DNA of 64,000 nucleotides from positions 1-64,000 of the forward strand of contig JAULBX010023408.1 of NCBI GenBank assembly GCA_032358255.1, read 5' to 3'. A program made the position numbers and the translations under genes. The stretch's first letter is position 1. Each line of letters starts with the position of its first letter. The DNA comes from Heterotrichella gracilis (Eukaryota > Sar > Xanthophyceae > Tribonematales > Xanthonemataceae). The notes below the pieces were generated by a model. That model did not search any database, was not told the DNA's origin, and saw nothing but the letters and a program-made list of their open reading frames with translations. Below, piece after piece: positions 1 to 13,224 of the stretch.

Positions 1-2319
1 TGGGGCTAGTCATAAGTTTTTGGCTGAGTGACACATCTGCAAGGGGTACAGTATTTTGCCATGCAGTGTAGTAGACGGTGTCTGTGTTGGATGCGCCCAA
101 GCTGTGTTTCCGTTCCATGTGTTGTTTTAATGGGGTATACATATTTTCAAATAGAGTGGTGCAAGAGATTGTGGATGTAGAGCCAGCATGTCCTTCTCCA
201 TGTGCTGCTGTCCCTCTACCCCACCTTCATGGTCCCCGTGGCTGAAGTTGAATCTTGCCACGTTGAGCCCCGCAGAGTGATAGTGATTGTTGGTATTCCT
301 AGCGTGCTTGTGGTACTTGTGGTTAGCATCCCTGTTCAGTCAGCAGCAGCGTTGTTCAATCAGCAGCACCAGCACGCATAATGGGCCTGCTGCCCAGAAT
401 GCCCTCCTCAGGCCCGTAAAGCACACTGGCCCGTAAAGAATACTGCACATACAGTGACGCGTGTGCTCCCCGGTAGCCTGCCCATGAATTACCCTCCCGC
501 TGAACGCGCCTAGGAAAGCATTGTACGACGTGTTTGAGCTGATTCAACCACAGTTGTCATAAGATGACGTAGCATGCTGCCTTTTGAACAACCTGGTTCC
601 AGTACTGGACGCTTGCCAGGCCTAGCTGCATGTGCGCGTTGAACAGTGCAGCCCGATGCCCTCAACAACCTGGATTGGGCAATGCGCTGCCACACTTAGC
701 GCCACACACTTGCACAAATGCGGTCTCACAGTACTGAACATTAAATCCCATATTTTGAGATAGGCCCTGTCTTATCTGACCCTGTGCACCATGCTGACGC
801 GCACACGCTATGCTGCTCCTTTCAAGTGCCCCCTACCAATTGGGTTCACTCATCTCAGTCACCTTAGTGGCGGCCATGGATGTCAGCGCTGTGTTGCGGT
901 GGCGCCCACGCCCCTCACCACCTGCCCCACCCTGGACACGCTGGCGCTGGAAGAAGGGCTGGGGGTCGCGCAATTACCGGTGGTATAGATCATCCCACTA
1001 GCACACAATGCTTCTCTACTTGTACTCCATGCACCACGTTGCATGGCATGCACCACGTTGGCATTGGTGGCTTCCTTGCCAGCCGGCAGGGTGCAAGGGG
1101 CGGCTGCACAGTAACCCACTTGGGCAGCATGGTTGCGCACGGGTGCTGGAGGACATGGGTGGAGTTGGATCATGATGACATCGTTTGACACATTGTGACG
1201 CCAAGCTGGTGTAACACCAGCCTATTGCCTCTGATTTTAAAAGAATTGTTGCATGGAAACTGCAAGTGCGCACGGCGCAGAGCCCCATGGCGAGAAGCAA
1301 TGCGCATTGCATACGGTGTGACCCTGGGCCACTTGCAATACCAACCGTCGGTGCATGTGCCATCTTACTTACTAAGGGACCAGGTCCAAATAGGGAGATC
1401 AACTTGCCCAAGTCATCCATGCGCTAGCAGTCTAGGTCACATATGGTAATGGTGCAGGATGTTAAATATATTAGTCCCTGAGGCTCACCCCCGGAGGCGG
1501 CTCAGGGTTTAGAGTTTAAATGGGGTGAAACATCGGCTCCCAGGGACCATTAGGGTGAACATAAAGTTTTGTATTCATGTAATTACCCTACACATATTGC
1601 ATGCAGAGGTAAACTTAATCATGATCAGCTAAGCGACGCAGACTGCCAGCGCGCTAGTTGCCTTTAAGGCGCTGGTTATAACATCAATTTGATGGCCATG
1701 ACTTACTAAGTACTAGTATCATATTGCGCATGCATATCATATAGTACAGCGCAGAGTTAAACTTGATCATGATCGGACAATAATAATATTGCCAATTTAA
1801 ATACTCAGTCAATCGAGTTTGCTTGGCAAGTTGAATAGATGCATTTAGTCTCACCTAGCGCTGCGCGGGCGTTTAGACGAACGGAGAGGTGATGGTTGGT
1901 TCTTTGGATATAACCAATTTGGAAACCAGCTGGATTCGTATCATACTGCCGCATGCATGCCACATTCGGCCGCCTTGGCACGGGATCGCGAGGATGGCAC
2001 TCAGTTTTGCAAAGATCGTTGCCTTGTATTACATTAATGAACCATTTGATGAGGCAATCAACTTGATGAACCCCACATTATCCAATGGAGTCCGACAACA
2101 AACTTTCTCATTCAATGTCAAGTCGAGGGACACATCAATGTTCAAAAAAAATGCAACTTGCTCACAGCCTGGCTGCCGGTCCGTCAGGTGACAGTATGCC
2201 ATGCCTGGTTCACAACAAGGGGCTGCTGCAGAAACCTGCTCCCCATCAGGGTCCCCCCAAAAAGCCATCTTAAGGATTGCTGACACAAAGTGCTCCGCAC
2301 CCATTCAGCCATGCCATTG
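1..2319. other. Gene-free left edge
   Basis: No open reading frame here has family similarity or splice-compatible neighbours. The stretch is AT-richer than the exons to its right. It holds one imperfect 26-bp direct repeat (see the repeat entry at 1603-1776) and scattered TGCATGCA-type palindromes. Its right end is probably downstream flank of the CCAR1-like gene. Confidence 0.5.
1603..1776. repeat. Imperfect 26-bp direct repeat, two copies
   Basis: Positions 1603-1628 and 1751-1776 carry nearly the same 26-bp word; both contain AAACTT followed by AATCATGATC or GATCATGATC. The copies differ at only a few positions and lie 148 bp apart. This may be the residue of an old duplication or repeat element. 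No coding capacity is associated with it. Confidence 0.4.
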
Positions 2320-2324
2320 TTACA
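2320..2324 (-). terminator. Candidate TGTAA poly(A) signal of the CCAR1-like gene
   Basis: The minus strand reads TGTAA about 120 nt after the stop codon of the CCAR1-like gene. TGTAA is the usual polyadenylation signal in many chlorophyte algae. The motif is short, so this is a positional inference. Confidence 0.4.
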
Positions 2325-2444
2325 ACATGACACAGCCAAGCAGCTGGCGCAAGGCTGCTGTGGTGGGCCGCATTTGACATGGTAACCTGATGGTCCATCG
2401 CTCATCCTCCTCTACCCTACCTCACCACCAGCCCATCTCCTTTC

Positions 2445-5400
2445 TCAACCCTCCACCTCCTTATCTACCAGGTCCCGGTAGTAGACACGGTCCCCACGGT
2501 AGCGTCCATTGGGGTCCGCCACCCCCGCCACCAGCTCCTTGAGCAGCGGTGCAGGGAGGAAGGTGCGCAGATTAACCAAGATGCGGCGCAAGTCGTCCGT
2601 GCGCAGGTAGCCAGCACCAGAGCGGTCAAAGAAGCGGAAGGCCAATAACAAAGGCTCATTGGTCTGCACAGCACAATCGGCTTTTTAGTTGCAATGGTCA
2701 ACACTGGTTCCATTGTGTACCCACATATGGACCATACCTGCAATGATACAAAATAGGGGTTGGTCACTTTCCTGTGCAAGTCCTGCTGATTGGTGCAAAG
2801 ACTATTCATTGTAGCCATAATAAACCCAAGATGAATTGGCTAGGCAGGAATTGGGCGGCATGCCAATAGAACACCCTAATGCCCCCATGTTTAATAGGAC
2901 AATGGGGCAGTCACGCAGTAAGAAGGCCCAGTGGGCAGCCCTTCCCAGTTAAAGGGCTCCTGCTGGTCAGAGGTTGACTAATTACGCTGCGTTGACACCG
3001 CCTGTATGCAGAGGTGCTCCAAGGAGAGCCAGGAAAGGGCTGGTTGCCGCAAGACAATGAGGGCTGTCTCCAAATCTGGCTGTACAGCTGAACCACCATG
3101 CAACTACCTTACTAACGGATAGTGTACCACAGTATGAATATGAACGTAACGTAGACTAGGGTTGACAATGGTAACTGCGTGGACTCACCGCTTTTGGCTT
3201 ACGCTTCTCTTCTTCCTTCTTGGCGGGTGCTGCCTCCTCGCTAGCACTGGCAGGGGCTGGCGGCGGTGGGGGTGGAGCATCTGGCCCAGCTTCCTCCACC
3301 TTGCCAGCTCCATCCTCCACCTTATCGGCACCGTTCTCCCCGGGGGTATCCACCTCCATCGCCTAAGCAGAAACAAAACATAAAAAAGTAAATTACCCCA
3401 TTGAACACGCGATGCAAGCACAGACAAACAGGCCACGCAGTGTTCAAGTCTGCCAGTCTAAATGGAAAACAGGGGAGGGTGGCCGGTGACCCTCACCTGT
3501 GCAGCAGCATCCCCATTGACAAGCACAGCAGCCTCGGCAGCTGGTGTAACTACCGCCTGTGCATCAGCAGCTCCCTCCTCCACAGCCACCGCTTCCGGAG
3601 CTCCACCTGCTGCTTCTCCACTCTCAGCAGCCGCAGCTTCCTCCGGTGCAGGTGCAGCTGCTGGCACCTCCTCCACAGGCTCCGGCTCCGGCTCTGGCTT
3701 GGGTTCAGGTTCGGGCTCAGGTGCAGCCTGCACGCAAACAACCAGAGAGGTAGGCACTCAAGCACTAACAGGCGACAGGCTGCTGTATGCACAGCGCAAC
3801 ATTGGAGCAAGATCAAAAGCTAGCTGTTGATCCCAATAGGCTTGTGTTGTGAGCGTTCCTGGACCTGCTCAAGTGATCCTGCAACACTGGGTGCACACAC
3901 TGGAGGTGCAAAGCATGCATGGACCCACACCCACCTTCTTGCCGCGGCCCTTGCCCCTGCCCTTGCCCCGTGCTCCTCTGCCCCTGCCTGCCCCTGCTCT
4001 GCTGCGCCCCTTGCCCTTGGCTGGCTTCACCTCCTCCTCAGCAACCTCCTCCTCCTCCTCGTCAGCGGGGGGTGCGTCAACAGGCACCTCCACAGGTGCA
4101 TCAGTGGCAGCAGCGGAAGGGGCAGCTTTGGCATCGGCCTGCAGATGAATGGGCGTGTTTGAGTTGGGATGTGCAAGGAGCCAACTTCACGCTTGCCAGA
4201 AGGGAGGTATGCAGCAGTGCCCGCTCCACATAGCAGGGGCCACAGTGATGCTAAGCGGTATGGTGCCCAGACAGCCTCCTTAGCCGCTGAAACATGTCGC
4301 AAGAGCTATGAATGCCAGGTGCGGAACAGAAATCAGCGGCTCATCCATATTTCCTGTGAAAATTAGCATCACAAAAATCAGCAGGGCAAAAATGTAGTAG
4401 GCGGCGTGACTGATTGGCGTCAATCTGGGCAACCATCTGGCACAGGTGTCCATGTAATTGGTGAATGCATTATCTAAATCTGCTAATATTGCAAATAAAA
4501 AATATGCATGTTATAGTACTAAAAAAGTGATTTTGCTTAATGAGAAAAAAATGGATGGTATATGTAGACCTAAAAGCGGCGATTTCCAGAAACCAAAAAT
4601 TGAAAGGCAGATGAGTAGCTTTTGGCAGACATACAGTGCCGATTTCTGCTTCATAAAAGGAGGCCCCAGAGACACCGAAAAGGCATTGTACCAATACAAA
4701 TTATATCATATTCCTGAAAGTAAATCAACTTGAACAACAGATATATGTCCTCCAACAGGCAAAACAGCGTTCCTGATGCCTTTGCACTTCCACTGAGGCA
4801 TACCCAGCTATGCCACCCCACATTTCGCACGCAGTACTATGCTTACAGAAAGCAGCACCACACCCTGCACAGCTGCAGGACACGCAATTCCTTACCTCTG
4901 CCGCTCCCTCCTCCACTTTCATCTCCACAGCAGTCTCGGCAGCTGCAGGAGTGGTGTCGCCCTCCACCTTGACATCCTCAGTCTTAACATCGCCCGCTGG
5001 CACCTCCACCTTGACTTCCACATCGCCCGCTGGCACGTCCACCTTGACTTCCTCGATCTTCACCTTAGGTGTGGGTGCCGCATCCGCCATGGGCTCATCC
5101 TTGTCATCTGCCTCAGGCTGCACTGGCAACGCCTCCAGCGCCGCCTTCTTGCTGGCCTGCTCCTCCACTGCGCGCTCCTCCTCTGCCTGGCGCTTGCGCT
5201 TCTTGTCCTGCTGCTGCTTGAGGTACGCAGCTGACCTGCAAAGAGGGGTGAAGGGGTTTGCTGCCACCAGGTTTGGAACAGGAGCCAAACTCATGTACCG
5301 TGCTCACCGTGGTCTACGTCAGATGGGAATGGCCCGCTTCAGGTGATACCACTACGTACCTGAACCCCCAAGTGTTGATGTGACATGTCACTTTTTTTTA

Positions 5401-8400
5401 TATATATGTTACTTCTTTTACATTTAGGCATCCGCAAACCATGCAGCGCAGATAGCCCGTTGTTCTACAATTTATATCGCCCCCTGCAGCCTTGATTACC
5501 ACATGTTTGTGGACCTGGATTTTGCCATGCCACCGTCCCCAACGCAGTGGTTGCATGTGCGACTGTGCCGCTAAGAGTTGTGCCTACCGTGCATCAAACA
5601 GAGCCTGCAATATCTGCTCGCCGTAATCTCGGCACAGCATCTCGTTGAAGGACTCTGCAAACAGAGACAGCTCAAATGTCCCCTCTTCGCGGTCGTCCTG
5701 GTCGTAATCCAGCAGGCCGTCAAGGGAAATGGCAATGCCACGCCACTTACACGCCTCAGATACCTTCCCCCGCACCAGCAGCATCTGCTCGGGCACAGGC
5801 GCCTCCTGTGGGACCAGCGCCCATCAACCCAGGGTCCAAACCGCGGAGGAGCAGGCGCCGCTTCCGTGCTGGTCATGCGTTATGAGCATATGCAAAACGT
5901 GTGCAATGGGAAGAACAGGGTAGGCCTGCTTGGCAGAGGTACTTGTGGCGGGGACGACGCAGCATCATCAACATTGGACAGGTCAGTATAGGTGCAGACA
6001 GATCTAGATGAGTAAAGCAAAGAAACTATTTAAGTGCATCTCATGGCACAGGTTTTGGCAGATGCCGGTGTTGGCCTCCTTCACAGCTGACGCATTACCA
6101 ATCAAGTCTGCTGAATGCCGCGGGGGCAGGTACACAGGTAATGGACCCTTTCTGCAGCAGATCTGGTTCATGGCGTGACCAATTTCCAGAACCCCTAGCG
6201 TGGGTGGCTGCTGGGCTTGTGATGGTCCAGCGGCAGGTTGGCGCTTGGACTCTGCGACCCTACTGCCCCACCACCAAGCACCCCACATTCAGCCACATAC
6301 CTTGACTTCCTCAACAGCCACCTCCTGCACTGGCTCTGCCTCAGGTGCCGCGGGAGTGGGAACCGCCTCCTCGCCGCCTGTCGCATCCATGGGCTGCACG
6401 CCATCTGTGGCCCCATCGCCAGTGGCGCCAGCATCTTCCACGGCAGCCGCTGCAGCCGCTGCCTCAGGCTTCTCTGCATCGCCAGCACCTGCCTCTGCCG
6501 GTGCGTCCTGCAACAACACAACGCGCATGTCAAGTACAGTGCTGGGCGCTGATTTCTGCTGTGCATCTGCGCCCATTACCCCACAACCAGCTGCTCTGCA
6601 CTGGCGTCCACTGCGCTGCTGCTACCATGTCCCTTTGAAAATTGCAAAGTGGCGCAGAAGCAACATACAACAAGTTCTGGGTTGGGGGATGCCAATTCCA
6701 GTACAGGGAATGGTACCCATTGCCTCACCTTCTTGCCATCTGCCTCCTCCTTGGCCTCCTCCTTGGTCCCTTCCTTGGCACCTTCACTTGCCACATCCTT
6801 TGCTGCCTCCTTGGCCTTCTCCTTTGCCTCTTCCTTAGCTTTCTCCTTTCCTGTCTCCTTAGCTGCCTCCTTTGCCGCCTCCTTTGCCTTCTCCTTGGCC
6901 TTCTCCTCCGCCTCTGCCTTCTTGATGCTCTCCTTGACCTTCTGGTGCGCTTGCCACACCGCTGGCCACTCCTCCGCACTGGGCAGGCAGGTGGCCAGGT
7001 CAGCCAGCAAGGTGACTACCACGTCGCGGTGCTCCTGGCCTGGGGGTGAGGCGCTGCAGCGCATGTAGTGCACCTCGTTCACAGGCAGCCACAGGTCGCT
7101 GCTGGCCAGGTCCAGGCCCAGCTGGTCACGCACATGGCGAATGGCTGCGCTCACCAGGGCGGAGGAGGACCTGCACACAATAGCCAGCAGGCACTGTCAG
7201 GCTCAGTGCAATCAACAGGTGCGGCACCAGCCTACTTGCTAGCTGATGCCATGCGTGGTGGGAGATGGGTTGGGAATGCGCTGGCGGAACAACCCTGTTC
7301 AACATGCAGCACCAGACTCCATGCGATGCATGTACTGTGTGCCTGCTGTCCAGCTTAACGCACCCTTGGGCCCCGTCCTCCTCCTCCACTGTACCCCCTG
7401 GGAGCATGATGCCTGAGCGCTTGCCCCCCTGCTCTGTGCGCATGACCAGGAACTTGAGTGCCTTGTTCATGATAGACCCGCCATGGTGTGGCCCCTTGAG
7501 CAGGTCCTGACGGTCAGACTCACTGAGACCCACGCACAGTGCAACCTGTGGAGAGGCAGAGAAACAATGCGTCTAAGTATGGAAAAGTGGGGCGCAAGGG
7601 GAGCAACATGGTGGGGAGTGTTGCAGGTCATGCTGCTGCACAAAGTGTGCCACAAACTGGCTGCTGCAGCCGAACTTCCAGCACACATACTCACCCTGAC
7701 ATGGAAGGCCACACCGCCAGCTGGTTTGGTTCCCTGCTTCGGCGCAGGAGTGATTGCTGTGTCCTGCTCCACCTCCAGTGGCACCTTCCTGTCCAGGGGC
7801 ACCAGACGGCAGCCAAGCCCGCCAGCAACCTGCACATGGCAGCTGACGTGAAGCAATGGCCGCCAAAAGCCCAGCAGCCTTCCATCAAAACACCAAAAAC
7901 GCTTTTCAAAGCGAGTATACCGCTGTCATGCCCCAATCCACTGCCCCTTACCTGTGGCTGCTCATCCACCCAGCGGCACACCAGCTTGCAGAAGTCTGTT
8001 GGCAGGTGCAGGTGCGTGTAGCGCTGGCTCACTTCCTGCACATCCCGCAGCGTGGAGGTGTAGGGGTACGCAGCCACCTTCACGTCATACACAGCAGCCT
8101 TGCGGGGAGGGGTCCTGGCCGCCTCACGCACGCGCTCTGAGCTCAGACGCTCCTTGTCCTTGGGGCGATCATCGCTGGACCTGCACAGCGGCACAGGTGC
8201 AGGGGAAGACCAGTGCAGTGGACAAGGGGTGGCAGCATGGTACAGCAGAGCATGCATGGCAGATGAGGGGCAGACCCGACATGCACATTCTACACACGTA
8301 TACATGGGGCCAGGCAGATTTACATGACAAATACGAGTTTCTTGCCACCTTGGCTTGTCTTTTTCCTTCTCATGATCTCGCTCCCTGTCGCGCCCCCTCT

Positions 8401-11335
8401 CGCGCACCCGCTCCCTGTCGCGGCCGCGGTCCCTGTCGCGGTCATACACAGGCAAGCGCTCACGCTCATACGGCCGGGCACCCGCGCTTGCGCCTGCACC
8501 TGCAAGGCATGCACACTCAGTGCCAACCCTGCATGTGCTAGTGTTGAACCCAGAACACCACTGCAGCCCATGATTTGCACCATTAGCCAGTGCCACCAAG
8601 CTCCCATGCGCGCCCTCCACTCACCAATTCCAGGCCTGTCGCGGCCTCCCCTGTCAGGCTCTCCTCTGTCCCGCCTGTACTCAGCAGGGGGTGCGTAGCC
8701 AGGCTTGGGAGCGCTGAACCCCGTGCTGGGGATGCTAGGTGGGCCAGGCGGCATGGCAGAAAAGCCTGCACAGCAACACAGAACATTAAGCCCCAAGCAA
8801 TCTCTCAGACCATTGCGCTTGCAGCGCAGGTGTGTGCTTGTTTGCCAGCAGAGCGCTAGTGCGTATCCAAAGCGAGTGAATGCAGTGACTAGTTTGGCAT
8901 GACTAAGAGCACCGACGTGGCCCACGCATCAGTCCTAACACCCACCTGTGACACGGCCTGGGGCTGTTGCTGCTGGCGGCACAGCTGGGCGCATGGGCGT
9001 CGTCCCGCGACCATAACTAGGAGCCACGGTCCCGCGACCAGCAGGCCTTGCGGGGTAGGCTGCGCTGCCGTAGCTACCAGCTGCCTGAGCTGCGGGGCGG
9101 TACTGCACCCAAGCAAAAAATGTAGACTACAACAGTTGCAACCACTCTCCGAGCTGGAAGGAAGGTCCACACCAAGTCTCTGGTCAAGTTCAAAGGACAA
9201 ATTTTACTTTAATTTTAATATTTCTTTCCTTCACTTCATTTGAAAGTGTGTTGTTTGAACATCTGTTGCAATAGTAAAAGGGGGAAAACAAAGCTACTTC
9301 AAGTAATACACTGAAGTACGCTCACCCAAGCCATATACACACAATGTGGCCAGTTACACCGCACCTGTTGCGCCCCGTAGGCGCCCCTGCCAGCGGATGG
9401 ATACGCCTGCGCGCCAGTAGCACCATAGCCTCCCCCTGCCCCGCCGCTGCCGCCCACCCCACCAGTGCTGGCGCCGCCTGTACCATATGTTGATTGCCCT
9501 GCACCTCCATAGCCATAGCCCGACGCAGCTGGAGCGGCCACTTGCTGCTGGCCATACCCTTGGCTGTACTGCTGTGAACCCTGGCTGCTGTACCCACCAC
9601 CCCGCCCACCGGACCCTGCCGCCGCGCCCTGCTGCCCACCATAGCTGCTGCCACGGCCATATCCAGGAGTTGCGCTCGCCTGTGCGCCATACCCTGCCGC
9701 ACTGCCACCAGCAGCCTGGTTGTAGCCACCAGTAGCTTGGCTGTACCCTCCAGTGCTGGCCCCTGTCACTGTGCTCTGGTTGTAGCCAGTGGCAGCGGCA
9801 GGGGTAGACTGGTTGTACGCACCAGCACCCTGTCCATACCCTGCACCTGTACTGGCAGCCGCCTGGCCATACCCAGTAGCACCATACCCGCCATGCGCGC
9901 CCTGTACCAGAAACATGGCGCACTGAATGCTGGTAACAACACTGCAGAGTATGCACAACTATCACCAAGAGGGCACACGGGAGCGTGACGACAACCAGCA
10001 GCAACGCACCTGGGTACTCTGGCTACCATAAGCGGCTCTACCAGCACCCTGCCCCGCCGCACTTCCTGTCTGGTAGCCTGCCTGCTGGCCACCATAGCCT
10101 GCCTGGTAGCCAGATGCCGGCTGCGCTGCCTTTGCTGCCGCCGACGCTGCAGTTGCAGTCGCAGGTGCAGTGTACGCGCCACCCGCAGCAGGCGCAGCAG
10201 CTGGGACTGCAGCCGCCCCATAGGTAGTCGCAGTTGCAGTTGCTGCTGGAGTGGCCGCTGAGTTGCCATAGCCCTGTGAGGATTGGTAGCCAGACTGGTA
10301 CCCGCTCTGGTTGGCAGCCTGCCCAGCAGCCTGGTAGCCTGAGGCGGTTGCCGGTGCTGTGTATGCAGCAGAACCATACCCACTCTGCGCTGCCGCCGCA
10401 GGTTGAGCACCTGTAGTCTGTGACGCCTGGGAATGAAAAATGTGGGTCTCACGTCAGTAGGTTCCCGAAGCGTTTGTAAAGCTCATGCAAGCTGATGCCA
10501 CCCGATCAAGCATGCACCGTGGTCCAAGTTCACCAGCGAGTGGCAGCTCATCACCTGTGCCATCAGTGCCGCCAGCTTGCTCTGCTGCTCAGGGGGCAGC
10601 GCGCTGACTGCCTGTGCAACAGCCTGCGCCTGCACACTGCTTGCGCCGGTGGTGCTGGGCTGCTGCTGTGCAGAAGCACCGTAGCCGGTCGCCCCATAGG
10701 CGCTCGTCTGCGCTGCCTGTTGCCCATACCCACTGCTCCCATATGCCCCTTGCTGACCAGTCACAGCCTGCAATGCAAAGACCGCACACAAGGGTTGCCA
10801 GCTGCACCAACTTCACACCAAGGACATGCATGTATATGCGTCCTGTCATACACATCCAGGTTGGGTGAACAGCATGCATAGGGCACAACACACACGTATG
10901 GCGGAAGGGGGCTCCCTCAGAGCAGCGCCCTGGAGCACTCAGGACCAGTTGCTGCCCACGCACCTGCTGCTGGCCATAGCCCTGCCCCTGCTGCTGCTGC
11001 TGCTGCTGCTGCTGGTACCCATAGCCGGACTGTTGGCCAGCCTGAGCAGGTGCTGTGGTGGAGGAGGCGGCTGCCTGGGTGGTGGCCGCTCCACTGTAGG
11101 TCCCATACGCAGGAGTGCTTTGCCCGGCGTAATACTGGCCCTGCACAGGTGCACCAATCTGACTTCACCTCTGCCCGAACGACGGTTCCATCATGATGAG
11201 AAAATCGCATCATGCTGGGCGGGGCACCACCAGTGTCACTTTTGCGGTGAGCAAAGCCAAACGCACCTGCTGGTTATACCCTTGTTGTCCCTGTGCTTGC
11301 TGGTTATACTGGTTGTAGTTCCCATACCCCGACAT
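2445..11335 (-). CDS. CCAR1: CCAR1/DBC1-family transcription and splicing regulator
   Basis: Nineteen phase-consistent exons: 11267-11335, 10964-11140, 10555-10767, 10010-10426, 9365-9901, 8946-9102, 8625-8765, 8349-8499, 7952-8180, 7695-7829, 7364-7545, 6729-7170, 6301-6507, 5588-5805, 4896-5235, 3935-4138, 3497-3727, 3189-3362, 2445-2663; about 1480 aa. Order along the protein: a Tyr/Gly/Gln/Ala low-complexity N-terminus (1 to about 525, nine Gln near residue 65); an Arg-Asp/Arg-Glu tract (about 545-625); the DBC1 inactive-Nudix-like region (about 640-910, including LHLPTDFCKLVCRWVD); a Lys/Glu/Ala helix (about 905-950); a LAIKA-like block (about 1025-1090, with LLDYDQDDREEGTFELSLF); acidic and Lys/Gly/Arg-rich linkers; and a C-terminal EF-hand-like segment (about 1412-1460, AFRFFDRSGAGYLRTDDLRR). 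Animal CCAR1 is a nuclear Mediator/p53 and splicing co-regulator; the same role is inferred here. I do not see the N-terminal S1-like or the SAP domain. A possible 45-bp extra exon (about 2736-2780) before the last exon cannot be excluded. The donor of exon 8 (GTGGCA) is weak. Confidence 0.85.
10988..11014. repeat. (CTG)9 microsatellite encoding poly-Gln
   Basis: Nine uninterrupted CTG units on the plus strand read as nine CAG (Gln) codons on the minus strand, inside exon 2 of the CCAR1-like gene. It lies in the disordered N-terminal region and is expected to vary in length between strains. Confidence 0.9.
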
Positions 11336-11871
11336 TGTTGTTGGCTGCCTGGTGACCCCAGCCACTGGTATGCACACCAGGCGGTGCACGCCGCCACGAC
11401 CACTTGCCGCTGTGGTATCAGCCCACTTTCTGACGAAACAGATTGTTGCAGGCTATTATGCGCAAAACAACGCGCTGGTTGCTCAAGGCATTGCCAAGAT
11501 CGCTTTCGAGCTTCAGCTGAACGGGGAGGGCAATCCACCTATGCACGTTGTCATCCAACACGCCCCTGAGAAATATCTACCAAAAAGGCTCGTGTGATAT
11601 TCTGGCACTGCAACTTTTGGACTCTTCAAAGCACGCCAAACCCGCACTTGATGAGCATCATCCAAACTGCAAACCTATTACTTCGCAATTCGTTGCAAAC
11701 AGCTGCTTCTGCCCCCCTTTCTGCGCTTTTGTCGCCTCGTCTGCAACTGCCCACCACCAATGGTCCAGCTCCGTACCGTTTTGGGGAACACATCGTAGAC
11801 AGGTTTCGGAGACAGCCCGCTTACGGCCTTGCGGCCTTTTGTGGTACCCTGTGGGCACGACGGCAAACATA
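11336..11871. promoter_or_regulatory. Shared divergent promoter, CCAR1-like and LUX-like genes
   Basis: The CCAR1-like start codon (11335, minus) and the LUX-like start codon (11872, plus) are only 536 bp apart, head to head. Both 5' untranslated regions and both core promoters must lie in this interval. On the plus strand the frame of the LUX-like gene stays open upstream to 11548, but that stretch has no protein-like composition. No clear TATA box was identified. Confidence 0.6.
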
Positions 11872-13224
11872 ATGGCGAACGTCTGGCAGGACGTCGCTGA
11901 GCAGGCCTTTCAGTACAACAAAGGGCTCAACAACCCTTACAGCGACCAGTGGGGAACGCCGTCTGCGAAGGACCTGACGCCCCTGCACCAGACGCTCCTT
12001 ACGTCGTGCCTGGCTGCAGCCTTTGACATCCCATATGACGACTCTGTGAACATGAACAACCAGGGCGACGCAGCTCTGCAGCAGCAGTATGCGGCGGTGC
12101 CCAGCAACATGAACCCATCAAACGCCCAGGCAGCAGATGAACGCCAGCGAAACATGCAGGCCACCGCACAGCAGCAGGCGCAGGCGCAGGCGCAGCAGCA
12201 TCTCCAGCAGGTTCAAGCACAGCAGCAGTTCCCTTACCAGCAGCGTGCAGACCCCTATGGTCAGCCTATGGCCAGTACATCCAACATGGGTCAGTACCCA
12301 ATCAACCCCATGAACGGCCTGGCCATGATCCAGAACGGGGGCAGTTTTCAGAACGCTGGCTACCAAATGGGCGCAGGCATGATGTACCCAGGAGCAGGTG
12401 GCTACCCTGGGTACATGTACCCACCACAGGCGTTCTTTCAGTACGGAGCGCCAAACAACGGGCCAGGGATGGTTCCTCAGATGGGAGGTAAGCCTACAAA
12501 GCACCGCTTTCAACAAGAAACAAAACAAGCTGTGCTCTCTGCCTATCACACTTGCTCCCTTTTCTTGCAGGCTTTGCTGCCCCTCCCGCCTTCTACTACC
12601 CACAGCCACCTCCAGAGCAGGCCAGCAAGCCACCTGGAGCTCCTGCCGCTGTCCCAGGCGAGAAACGGCACGAGCCAGAAGTCAGCTCTGGGCCAAACAA
12701 CCTGTCTGCCTCAGACAATGAGCTGGCTGACGACAACCAAGCAAGGGCTCTCAAGCGCCCACGCCTGGTGTGGACGCCTCAGCTGCATCAGCGGTTTGTT
12801 GAAGCCGTGAACAGCTTGGGACTTGAAAAAGCTGTACCCAAGACCATTATGCAGGTGCGGCAGCCATGTGTTGTAGGGAAATCTCATACACCCACCATTG
12901 AAACACTGGCATGCTGGTATCCAGCAGTATCCTGCAACGGAAGTCTGTCGAGAGCACCGACTGTTGCCACTTGTTTCCCTGCAAGCTGAGAAGTTGTTTC
13001 CCTTGCAGCTCATGAATGTGGAAGGTCTGACAAGGGAGAACGTCGCCAGCCACTTGCAAAAGTACAGGATGCAGCTCAAGAAAGACCAGCAGCGGGGCAC
13101 CAACAGCAAGAGTCAAGATGGCAGCTCCGGGAGGGATACGGATCCTGCAGACAACATAGCCTCGCCCCCCTACACTGATGGCGTGCACCAAGTCGGGTCA
13201 CCTGTGCTGTCCAACGCAGAGTGA
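11872..13224 (+). CDS. LUX/PCL1-type GARP (MYB-like) transcription factor
   Basis: Three exons, 11872-12487, 12571-12854 and 13009-13224, give 371 aa. The GARP DNA-binding domain (about 268-325) is split by the second intron; it reads RLVWTPQLHQRFVEAVNSLG, then AVPKTIMQLMNVEGLTREN and ends SHLQKYR. This is the signature of Arabidopsis LUX ARRHYTHMO/PCL1 and of the Chlamydomonas clock genes ROC15 and ROC75. LUX is the DNA-binding part of the evening complex; a clock role here is inferred from the family. The N-terminal half (about 80-220) is Gln/Met/Gly/Asn-rich and probably disordered. The start is the ATG at 11872 (MANVWQDVAEQAF); an in-frame upstream extension to 11548 looks like untranslated leader. 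The three phases join exactly. It lies head to head with the CCAR1-like gene. Confidence 0.9.

Noticed and set aside
9487-9735. Plus-strand ORFs opposite the CCAR1-like low-complexity exons
   Set aside because: They are shadows of the Tyr/Gly/Gln/Ala-rich coding frame on the minus strand.
11548-11871. A 108-codon upstream extension of the LUX-like frame
   Set aside because: It is open by chance. It lacks family similarity, is Cys/His-rich in a non-domain pattern and lies in the shared promoter. The ATG at 11872 starts a sensible protein.
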